DNA of 34,874 bases, taken from contig JAVVUK010000006.1 in assembly GCA_036653215.1 (NCBI GenBank), positions 1-34,874 of the forward strand, written 5' to 3'. Position 1 is the first letter of the stretch. Each line of letters starts with the position of its first letter. The DNA is from JADFUS01 sp036653215. Lineage in GTDB: Bacteria > Bacteroidota > Bacteroidia > Bacteroidales > Rikenellaceae. Below the pieces are notes generated by a model that worked only from the letters and a program-made list of their open reading frames with translations, was not told the DNA's origin and searched no databases. The position numbers were made by a program, and so were the translations under genes. Shown in pieces: positions 1 through 6,938 of this stretch.

Positions 1-1
1 C

Positions 2-484
2 TCACTCAAAGATTTGACTCCCAAAACCAAAGCTGTCGTCCACCCAAAATCGATCACTGCTGTGGCCAAACCCGAAGCCATTCTGCGGCCAAACAATCCA
101 CAGGTCGTTGTCAATAAACTGCACAAATACAAGCAACAGGGCTATTCAATCTCTATGGATAAATACGCAAAAAAATATTATCGTGTAGCCGATGTGGCTG
201 AGATGTTGAGCAAGACAGACAAGGCATTTAACTACAAAATTAAGGGGAATACAGTGATCTTCACATTAGGGAGTTACACACCCAATGAAACACTGAAGAA
301 AAGATATCCAAGCGTCTCTCTACCAGCAACACGACGCACTGGATATATGGTCAAAGGCAGTGTCAAAAACCCAATTACTTACTATGAAGCCGATGGTGAA
401 CAATTCTACCTGTTTCGAGATATATTGGGCATTATGGAGGTCAAAGTAGAAGGTAGCAGTGTCACAACTTCTGCGACAAAATAA
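2..484 (+). CDS. C-terminal part of a protein with paired stalk-like (copper amine oxidase N-like) domains, cut by the left edge
   Basis: The reading frame is open to the left edge, so the true start probably lies outside the window; a TTG at 14 is the only start candidate inside and is not convincing. About the last 110 residues contain two related segments. The first has the core YYRVADVAEML, then NYKIKGNTVIFTLGSYTPN. The second has YYEADGEQFYLFRDILGIMEVKVEG. This resembles the stalk or copper-amine-oxidase-N domain pattern (NYFKLRDVA...YTP..., then a second ..YFKLRDLG) known mostly from secreted Firmicutes proteins, where it is a wall- or surface-associated module rather than an enzyme. 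The preceding ~45 residues are Pro/Lys/Val-rich and look like a linker. No catalytic domain is visible. The family call is made by eye from motif spacing; this could be another beta-rich repeat. Confidence 0.5.
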   Translation, partial: SLKDLTPKTKAVVHPKSITAVAKPEAILRPNNPQVVVNKLHKYKQQGYSISMDKYAKKYYRVADVAEMLSKTDKAFNYKIKGNTVIFTLGSYTPNETLKKRYPSVSLPATRRTGYMVKGSVKNPITYYEADGEQFYLFRDILGIMEVKVEGSSVTTSATK

Positions 485-567
485 TCTCCTGGCTGAGGCT
501 TGACCGAGCTTGTAGCACCCAATACATAAAAAAGAGTCACTGAAACCATATAAGTAAGAGTGATAGG

Positions 568-593
568 AATGAGTCCACTTTCGTGGACTCATT
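568..593 (+). terminator. Hairpin terminator after the stalk-domain gene
   Basis: A perfect 11-bp inverted repeat (568-578 with 583-593) closes a TTTC loop. The T tract after it is weak (GTGATTTTG), so it could be an inefficient terminator or an mRNA 3'-end stabiliser. It lies 84 bases after the stop codon. Confidence 0.6.
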
Positions 594-800
594 GTGATTT
601 TGTGTCGTTCCGGGAAATAATCACATCATGTTCAAGTCTCCGACCTGAAAACATATACCCCAATAAACAGCTATTATAGAGTAAATGTTGGTAAACACTC
701 AGATAAATTACGCCAACTAATCGTAAATCAACTGTCCCGTCCTGAAAAATGGCTTCCCCAAAAAGAGCAACTCTTTTTTATTTATATTTTGCTACTTTGT

Positions 801-832
801 ATTGCACAGTAATAAAATAGTATTTATATTTG
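801..832 (+). promoter_or_regulatory. Bacteroidetes-type promoter for the outer-membrane receptor gene
   Basis: The -7 box TATATTTG (825-832) fits TAnnTTTG exactly. A -33-like ATTG (801-804) lies 20 bases upstream. The start codon follows 32 bases after the -7 box. Confidence 0.6.
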
Positions 833-864
833 CCAAATAAAAATAACGTTAATAATATATTCTT

Positions 865-3207
865 ATGAAAAAGAGAAACCTGCTTTTTATTTTATTCACA
901 TTTTCAACTACTCTATTGTTCGCTCAAAACATTAACACATATAAAGGTGTCGTTGTAGACAAAAACAAATCTCCGTTAGATGTATTTTCCGTCGTCTTAT
1001 TTAACGCTAAAGACTCTACAAAACAACTATATACCAATACATTTACAAATGGTAATTTTGAAATTCCATTTACTCCCATAAAAGGAGAACGATATGGGGC
1101 ATATTTACTATCTATGGGATATAAAGACACTAACCTCCCATTATCAAAACTGACAGACACCATCGTTATGACCAATAATTCTATAGTTCTTGATGATGCT
1201 GTTGTCGAGGGTAAACGCAAAGTGACAACATCTTTAGGGGATGAGGGTGGACTTGTTTTTGACGTTAGCAACACCTATCTTTCCAATCTTGGAAACTCGA
1301 CCGACCTGCTAAATTTCATTCCTGGAGTTAAAGCAGACAAAAACGGATCGGTAACTATGGTAGGGGTTCAAGGCGAGGTTGTGGTGTATGTAAATAACAT
1401 AAGGATAAAAGAGGTCGAGAAGCTAAAGATGTATAAGAGTGAAGATATAAACAGCGTTGAGGTGCTCCGTAGTCCGGGAGCAAAATATAAAAATGCAGCA
1501 GCCGTAATCCTCATCAAGACAAACAAAGAATATGAGGGATTTAGCTCCATGATAGATTTACAGGCTTTTTTGAAAGACAACACAAAATATAGTTTTGTGC
1601 CAAGCATTCAAGGAAGTTATACAAAAGGCAAAATAACAGCTTCTCTATCGTATAACCTTGACAGAGACGTATCGGAAGAAGAGAGCAGAGCCGACAAAGT
1701 TATCGACAAATATATATCTCCGAACAATTGGGTATTTGAAGATAAAGGAGCAAAGGACAACGATATATATAACCATTGGTATAACGCCAACTTAGACTAT
1801 CGTATAAACGAGAAAAACCTGCTTACTTTTCAATATAGCGGCAGATATAATAAAAGCAATAGCGAGAGTTCTACATTACAAACAATATCGGCAAACTCAT
1901 TTGGCAATTTGCTAAACAACAAATACACATTGAATAGTGATGTTGCAAACAAGAGTAACACAGGGCATATATATTATAAAGGTAACTATTCTAAAAATTT
2001 CACACTCGAATATAATGCTGACTATGCAAGTCGCAACAACGACAATACAAATCTAAATTCTTGGCAAGAAGGAGACTCTGAAAGCAAGCCTTTTAATCAA
2101 ACCACAAAATCTAAAGCTTCGGCATTTACCACAGACATATTACTTATAAACACGATAAAGAAAAAACACTCTTTAAGCTATGGTTTAGAATATTCATATT
2201 TACAAGACGAAGTAAACTCAAACACCAAAGAAGATGTAGCAACGTCGTATAAACAAAACTCATCTTTCCTAAAGACAATTTTAGAATATAAAGTACAAGT
2301 GATAGAGCCTCTCTCTTTATCGTTAGGGTTTAACTATCTATATAATAATGTGAACGACAACAATACCACAGGTAAAGGAAAAAACTATCACAGCATCGTT
2401 CCTTATATAGGACTTCAATATTACAACGCTAAAAAGCAGCTCGGATTAGGGCTAAATGTAAAGCATAATAACTATCAACCAAACGCAGGGATGTTAGACG
2501 ACATAACAGTAAACTACATCTCTCCATATGAGGTATCGACAGGAAATAAAAACCTGAAAAACATGAAGGTTACATCGGTAGATTTTAGTTTAAGTTACAA
2601 ACAGTTTTTTATGGGACTGATGTATCAAAACGCTACAAACCTTATACTTGACATTTCTACAATAGAGATGCAAGGCGACAAACCTCTCATAAATACCAAA
2701 CCGATTAACTTAGGAACTCCAATAAATGCAGGTGGAGGATATATCGGATATAACAACAAATTTAAATTCTGGACTCCTTCGGTCAGCATTTTCGCCATGT
2801 ATTCCAATACCAAAATGCCAAATACAGAAGGGGTAAATGAATCTTATAATGGGTTCTTTGGTGGTTTTAGTATGCAAAACCTATTTGACCTCCCAAAAAA
2901 TTTCTACATAACTCTATCTGGATATTACCAACCCAAAGGATATATTTTATATGAACATCAAGGAGAATCTTACAGTGTGAAATTTAATGTCGAAAAACGT
3001 CTTCTTAAAGACCAGTTACGCATCACATTGATGAGTAAAATAGATAATAGATGGGATGGCAGTTCATTTAACATAAATGGATTATACAAATCGACAAACA
3101 CAAAAACAAGTTGGAACAAATTTGTAGGTATAGGCATCTCATGGCGTTTTAACAACCATAAAGAAGTACAAAAAGCCAAAGAGAGTACATACATAAATAT
3201 GTTATAA
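865..3207 (+). CDS. Outer-membrane beta-barrel receptor-like protein (TonB-dependent-receptor-related)
   Basis: This 780-residue protein starts with a clear signal peptide (MKKRNLLFILF...LLFAQ, cleavage near residue 21). Residues ~22-105 form a carboxypeptidase-regulatory-like beta-sandwich domain (YKGVVVDKNKSPLDVFSVVLF). Residues ~125-220 form a plug-like domain (DLLNFIPGVKADKNG, VVVYVNNIRIKE, INSVEVLRSPGAKYKNAAAVILIKT). The rest is an aromatic-rich strand-turn pattern typical of a large barrel, ending in ISWRFN plus a 15-residue tail. This is the layout of the 'outer membrane beta-barrel family' in Bacteroidetes, shorter than SusC (~1000 residues). No SusD-like partner lies next to it, so a polysaccharide-utilisation role is not supported and the ligand is unknown. 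It has its own promoter and no operon partner is evident. Confidence 0.85.
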   Translation: MKKRNLLFILFTFSTTLLFAQNINTYKGVVVDKNKSPLDVFSVVLFNAKDSTKQLYTNTFTNGNFEIPFTPIKGERYGAYLLSMGYKDTNLPLSKLTDTIVMTNNSIVLDDAVVEGKRKVTTSLGDEGGLVFDVSNTYLSNLGNSTDLLNFIPGVKADKNGSVTMVGVQGEVVVYVNNIRIKEVEKLKMYKSEDINSVEVLRSPGAKYKNAAAVILIKTNKEYEGFSSMIDLQAFLKDNTKYSFVPSIQGSYTKGKITASLSYNLDRDVSEEESRADKVIDKYISPNNWVFEDKGAKDNDIYNHWYNANLDYRINEKNLLTFQYSGRYNKSNSESSTLQTISANSFGNLLNNKYTLNSDVANKSNTGHIYYKGNYSKNFTLEYNADYASRNNDNTNLNSWQEGDSESKPFNQTTKSKASAFTTDILLINTIKKKHSLSYGLEYSYLQDEVNSNTKEDVATSYKQNSSFLKTILEYKVQVIEPLSLSLGFNYLYNNVNDNNTTGKGKNYHSIVPYIGLQYYNAKKQLGLGLNVKHNNYQPNAGMLDDITVNYISPYEVSTGNKNLKNMKVTSVDFSLSYKQFFMGLMYQNATNLILDISTIEMQGDKPLINTKPINLGTPINAGGGYIGYNNKFKFWTPSVSIFAMYSNTKMPNTEGVNESYNGFFGGFSMQNLFDLPKNFYITLSGYYQPKGYILYEHQGESYSVKFNVEKRLLKDQLRITLMSKIDNRWDGSSFNINGLYKSTNTKTSWNKFVGIGISWRFNNHKEVQKAKESTYINML

Positions 3208-3241
3208 AAAAAATACTTTTTGCAATAAAAAACACTCTACT

Positions 3242-3273
3242 GTTGTTTTATTAATAAAAATTTTATATTTTTG
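3242..3273 (+). promoter_or_regulatory. Promoter for the phosphofructokinase gene
   Basis: The -7 box TATTTTTG (3266-3273) matches TAnnTTTG. A -33-like GTTG (3242-3245) lies 20 bases upstream. The ATG at 3300 follows after 26 bases. Confidence 0.6.
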
Positions 3274-3299
3274 AGTTTTCAATTAATAAATCATAAAGT

Positions 3300-4529
3300 A
3301 TGCAAAAATCAATAGCTATACTATGTGCAGGTGGACCTGCACCTGGAATTAACACAGTTATTAGTACTGTAACAAAGATTTTCCTTGATAAAGGATATAG
3401 AGTGCTTGGCATTAACGGAGGGTATAAAAGTCTATTTTCCGATGATCCAACATTTGTAACGCTCGACTTTGAAACAGCCGATTTTATATATAGCAAAGGT
3501 GGGTCTACGCTGCTTATGAGTAGATATAAACCTCAAGATGCCGAATTTAAGCCTGACTTTTTTATTAAACATAATGTAAAATTGCTTGTCACCATTGGTG
3601 GCGACGACACAGCCTCAACGGCAAATAGAATATCTAAATATCTGAAAGCTAACAACATTGACGTTGCTAACATACACGTTCCTAAGACCATAGATAACGA
3701 TATTCCTATTCCTGCGGGCTACCCTACTTTTGGATATAACTCGGCAAAGGAAGAAGGCGTAAAACTTGCCACCACACTATATGAAGACGCTCGTACAAGT
3801 GGACACTGGTTTGTGGTTTCAGCAATGGGACGTGAAGCAGGACACCTCGCATTTGGAATAGGATCAGCGTGCCATATGCCTATGATCATCATTCCTGAGA
3901 TGTTTAACAAAACGCAAATCTCATTTGAGAAGATAACAAAACTCATAATATCGTCTATGCTAAAACGTATGGTACTCAACATACCTTACGGCATCGCTGT
4001 AATTTCAGAAGGAGTCTTCCACTTTATGACAGATGAGGATATTATAAATACAGGGGTTGTCTTCACATATGATGAACATGGACATCCGGAACTTGGAAAC
4101 GTAAGTAAGTCTCACATTTTCAATATGCTTGTTCAACAAGAACTCAAAAATCTTAATCTTAAAGTAAAGAGCCGTCCTAATGAGATGGGCTATGAGCTTC
4201 GCTGTTGTCGTCCTATTGCCTACGACTTATCTTATGCTACAAGACTCGGAATTGGAGTTTATGAGCTATTTAAGATGGGTAACACAGGTTGCATAATAAC
4301 AATCTCACGTGATGGTCGTGCTGAGCCTCTATACCTTAAAGATATAGAAGACAAAAATGGAAAGATAAAACCACGACTTGTAGACATAGACGCTCCAAAA
4401 GTGATGACCATATATCACAACAATTTGCATTTCATAACAGAAAACGACTATAAAGCAGCTTCACAATTTGTTGCTCATCCCGAAGAATATGACTTTTACA
4501 AAATCCTAAATTGGGAAAAACCAGAGTAG
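3300..4529 (+). CDS. pfp: 6-phosphofructokinase, probably pyrophosphate-dependent
   Basis: This 409-residue protein is of the PFK family and phosphorylates fructose 6-phosphate in glycolysis, reversibly if PPi is the donor. Visible motifs are GGPAPG (11-16, phosphate-donor loop), GGDDT (100-104), PKTIDND (128-134, with the Asp base for fructose 6-phosphate) and MGREAG (176-181). ATP-dependent PFKs normally have GGDGS where this protein has GGDD, and the extra Asp together with the Lys of PKTIDND is the known signature of PPi-dependent enzymes. The donor is therefore inferred to be PPi rather than ATP, which would make the step reversible and save ATP in an anaerobe. The length fits the short PPi-PFK type. 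It is monocistronic: its own promoter lies upstream and a strong terminator follows. Confidence 0.88.
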   Translation: MQKSIAILCAGGPAPGINTVISTVTKIFLDKGYRVLGINGGYKSLFSDDPTFVTLDFETADFIYSKGGSTLLMSRYKPQDAEFKPDFFIKHNVKLLVTIGGDDTASTANRISKYLKANNIDVANIHVPKTIDNDIPIPAGYPTFGYNSAKEEGVKLATTLYEDARTSGHWFVVSAMGREAGHLAFGIGSACHMPMIIIPEMFNKTQISFEKITKLIISSMLKRMVLNIPYGIAVISEGVFHFMTDEDIINTGVVFTYDEHGHPELGNVSKSHIFNMLVQQELKNLNLKVKSRPNEMGYELRCCRPIAYDLSYATRLGIGVYELFKMGNTGCIITISRDGRAEPLYLKDIEDKNGKIKPRLVDIDAPKVMTIYHNNLHFITENDYKAASQFVAHPEEYDFYKILNWEKPE

Positions 4530-4540
4530 AAGATCGATTA

Positions 4541-4580
4541 AAAAAAATCGGTTAAGAAAATTCTTAACCGATTTTTTTTT
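4541..4580 (+). terminator. Rho-independent terminator after pfp
   Basis: AATCGGTTAAGAA and its exact complement form a stem across 4541-4578 with a short A-rich loop, followed by a run of nine T (4572-4580). The T run overlaps the -33 element of the next promoter. Confidence 0.88.
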
Positions 4581-4608
4581 GCACATATTAGAAAAATAAC
4601 TAACTTTG
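4578..4608 (+). promoter_or_regulatory. Promoter for the SDR/P-protein-like operon
   Basis: TTTG (4578-4581), a 19-base spacer and TAACTTTG (4601-4608) fit the Bacteroidetes primary-sigma consensus well. The -33 box is built from the last bases of the upstream terminator. The leader to the ATG at 4658 is about 45 bases. Confidence 0.7.
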
Positions 4609-4657
4609 AACTCACGACAATAATAACTGATTTACATTACTTAATGATAACTTTAAA

Positions 4658-5428
4658 ATGGATTTATTGAATTTAAAAGGCAAGGTAGCAATTGTTACCG
4701 GTGCTTCGTCAGGCATAGGACTTGGCGTAACAAAGGCGTTTGCTGCAAATGGCGTAAAAGTAGCTATGGTAGATATTAGCGATAAAGGCTTTGAAGTAGC
4801 AAGCGAAATTGAAGGAGCCGAATTTTTCAAATGTAACGTCACTATCGAGGCTGAAGTGAAAGCAACTGTCGATGCCATAGCCAAAAAATTTGGCACCATA
4901 AATTTCCTTTTCAACAATGCTGGTGTTGCTGTTCGTAAGACAGTGGTAGATCTAACAGAAAAAGAATGGGATTTTGTTCTTAACGTCGGTCTTAAAGGCA
5001 CTTTCCTATTTTCAAAACATACCATTCCATATATGATAAAAAATGGTGGTGGCAGCATAGTAAACACAGGTTCAGGCTGGGGTCTTAAAGGTGGTGGAAA
5101 CGCCGCTGCATATTGCGCTGTGAAAGGTGGTATAGTAAACCTTACTCGTGCTATGGCAATAGACCATGGACATCAAAACATACGTGTAAACAGCGTCAAT
5201 CCAGGCGACGTGGACACTGCTATGTTACGTTCTGAAGGGTTACAAACAGGAGAGATAAACGAAAAAGTTTCTGTGGACGAATATCTAAGAGCGTGCGGCA
5301 ACGATCGTCCGCTTGGTCGTATCGGAACTCCAAACGACATAGCAAATGCTGTTATGTTCCTTTGTAGTGATATGGCAGGTTGGGTTACGGGGGCGGCATT
5401 AGTCGTTGACGGAGGAGGCATCGCTTAA
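4658..5428 (+). CDS. Short-chain dehydrogenase/reductase (SDR), probably NAD(H)-dependent
   Basis: This is a classical SDR of 256 residues with a Rossmann fold. The cofactor motif TGASSGIG lies at 14-21, Asp39 at the end of strand 2 (favouring NAD over NADP), NNAG at 86-89, the catalytic Ser139, Tyr152 and Lys156 (YCAVK), and a C-terminal VVDGGGIA. Sequence alone does not give the substrate; such proteins are commonly annotated as 3-oxoacyl-ACP reductase or sugar/polyol dehydrogenase. It is the first gene of a likely operon with two P-protein-like PLP subunits (5536 and 6939), separated from them by 107 bases containing an imperfect hairpin. That context suggests it oxidises or reduces a small hydroxy or keto compound linked to an amino acid rather than serving fatty-acid synthesis. 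This is inference. Confidence 0.85.
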   Translation: MDLLNLKGKVAIVTGASSGIGLGVTKAFAANGVKVAMVDISDKGFEVASEIEGAEFFKCNVTIEAEVKATVDAIAKKFGTINFLFNNAGVAVRKTVVDLTEKEWDFVLNVGLKGTFLFSKHTIPYMIKNGGGSIVNTGSGWGLKGGGNAAAYCAVKGGIVNLTRAMAIDHGHQNIRVNSVNPGDVDTAMLRSEGLQTGEINEKVSVDEYLRACGNDRPLGRIGTPNDIANAVMFLCSDMAGWVTGAALVVDGGGIA

Positions 5429-5443
5429 ATTAGTTTTAAAATT

Positions 5444-5478
5444 GCTTTTTAGGCGTTAGCTGCAAGCCTTAAAAAAGC
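5444..5478 (+). other. Imperfect intercistronic hairpin
   Basis: GCTTTTTAGGC (5444-5454) pairs with GCCTTAAAAAAGC (5466-5478) with one or two bulges. No T run follows it. It could be a partial terminator or mRNA-processing site setting the ratio of the SDR to the PLP subunits. No separate promoter was recognised before 5536. Confidence 0.35.
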
Positions 5479-5535
5479 TAATTTACTCCGATCACTATAT
5501 TAGTTTTAACTCAAATAAATTAAAATAGAAATAAT

Positions 5536-6936
5536 ATGATAAAAGGATTTAAGAACCACCCATACATTCCAAACTCTGTTCCAGAAATAGAGCAAGCTAT
5601 GCTCAAAGAGATTGGATTAACTTCTTTGGAGGAACTGCATCAAGATATTCCTGAAGAAATAAAGTTAAAGAAAAACATGAATTTGCCTGAAGCTATTCTT
5701 TCTGAGTCTGACCTTAGAGAATATATAACAGGCATATTAGCAAGAAACAAGACCTGCGCAGACAACCTTAACTTCTTGGGTGCCGGATGTTGGCAACATT
5801 ATGTTCCTGCGATCTGCGATGAGATAAATCGTCGTGGTGAATTTCTAACAGCTTACGGTGGAGAGCCTTACAACGATCTTGGACGTTTCCAATCTTTGTT
5901 TGAATATCAAAGTATGATGGCTGAACTTGTGGATATGGAAGTTGTGAACGTCCCTACTATGGACTGGGCACAAGCTGCTGCAACAACAATCCGTATGGCA
6001 AGCCGTATCACTGGACGTGGAGAAGTCCTTGTTGCAAAGACATTAGATCCACAAAAGATACAAATAATAAAAAACTACTGCTCGGCAGCGGTCAAGATTG
6101 TTGAAGTAGACTATGACAAAAAGACAGGTTTGATGGATCTTTCAGATCTTAAGAAGAAGATGTCTGCAAAATGTTGTGGTGTTTATTTTGAAAATCCAAG
6201 TTATCTTGGTTTCATAGAGACTCAAGGTCAAAAAATATCTGATATAGCACACAAAGAAGGCGCATTAAGCCTTGTTGGTGTTGACCCAAGTTCTCTTGGG
6301 GTTATAGCACCTCCTCCAAGCTATGGAGCAGACATCGTATGTGGTGATCTTCAACCTCTTGGCATACACCTTAACTATGGCGGTGGACAATCGGGCTTTA
6401 TGGCAACACGTGACGAAGAGAAATTTGTAATGGAGTTCCCTTCACGTCTGTTTGGTATAGCACCAACTTGTGTTGAGGGCGAATGGGGCTTTGGCGACGT
6501 GGCTTACGACCGTACTTCTTTCGGACACCACCGTGAACATGGTAAAGAATATGTAGGTACTCAATCTGCTCTTTGGGGCATCACAGCTGGCGTTTACCTA
6601 TCTACAATGGGACCTGAAGGCATGAAAGATCTTGGTGAGACAATCATGCAACGTTCTCAATATGCAGTAAAACGTCTTAATGAGGTAAAAGGTGTTAAGG
6701 CTAATATTTTTGACAACATCTTCTTTAAAGAGTTCATCGTTAACTTCAAAGGTACAGGTAAGAGCGTGAAAGAGATAAACGTCGCTCTACTTGAAAAAGG
6801 CATCTTCGGTGGTAAAGACCTAAGTTCTGAGTTCCCTGAGCTTGGAGAGTCTGCACTATATTGCGTTACCGAAATACACAACAAGAGTGCTATTGATCGT
6901 TTAGTGATAGCATTAGAGGAAATCGTTAAAAACTAA
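5536..6936 (+). CDS. P-protein-like PLP-fold subunit 1 (GcvPA-like, divergent)
   Basis: This 466-residue protein matches glycine dehydrogenase (decarboxylating) subunit 1 over its full length (about 440-450 residues in the family): FLGAGCWQHYVP (80-91), EFLTAY (102-107), FEYQSMMAEL (122-131), ENPSYLG (219-225), a YGADIVCGD stretch and a C-terminal TEIH motif. In the glycine cleavage system this subunit pairs with subunit 2 to decarboxylate glycine onto the lipoyl arm of H-protein. Several canonical blocks differ. YQPEVSQG is replaced by YGGEPYNDLG (107-116), the YDGAT block by MDWAQAA (142-148), and the REQHIRREKATSN block by RTSFGHHREHGKEYVGTQ (326-343). It is therefore a separate clade, and glycine may not be its substrate. 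It is followed 2 bases later by its partner; gcvH and gcvT are absent from the window. Confidence 0.8.
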   Translation: MIKGFKNHPYIPNSVPEIEQAMLKEIGLTSLEELHQDIPEEIKLKKNMNLPEAILSESDLREYITGILARNKTCADNLNFLGAGCWQHYVPAICDEINRRGEFLTAYGGEPYNDLGRFQSLFEYQSMMAELVDMEVVNVPTMDWAQAAATTIRMASRITGRGEVLVAKTLDPQKIQIIKNYCSAAVKIVEVDYDKKTGLMDLSDLKKKMSAKCCGVYFENPSYLGFIETQGQKISDIAHKEGALSLVGVDPSSLGVIAPPPSYGADIVCGDLQPLGIHLNYGGGQSGFMATRDEEKFVMEFPSRLFGIAPTCVEGEWGFGDVAYDRTSFGHHREHGKEYVGTQSALWGITAGVYLSTMGPEGMKDLGETIMQRSQYAVKRLNEVKGVKANIFDNIFFKEFIVNFKGTGKSVKEINVALLEKGIFGGKDLSSEFPELGESALYCVTEIHNKSAIDRLVIALEEIVKN

Positions 6937-6938
6937 GA

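Larger units (their letters stand above)
485..864. other. Intergenic region without a convincing gene
   Basis: These 380 bases hold the hairpin at 568-593 and the receptor-gene promoter at 801-832. Between them (about 600-760) there is no credible reading frame on either strand. Two short stretches look alike: GACCTGAAAACA near 640 and GTCCTGAAAAAT near 745. GTTCCGGGAAATAA (about 605) and ACTGTCCCGTCCTG (about 737) are reminiscent of the ends of insertion sequences, but no matching inverted-repeat pair or transposase fragment was found. It may be a decayed mobile-element scar or ordinary spacer. Confidence 0.4.

Noticed and set aside
320..592. 90-codon minus-strand frame near the left edge
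   Set aside because: It spans the hairpin terminator and the end of the plus-strand gene, and looks like chance.
4612..5067. 151-codon minus-strand frame opposite the SDR gene
   Set aside because: It mirrors the coding pattern of the SDR and lacks family features; the SDR motifs on the plus strand are decisive.
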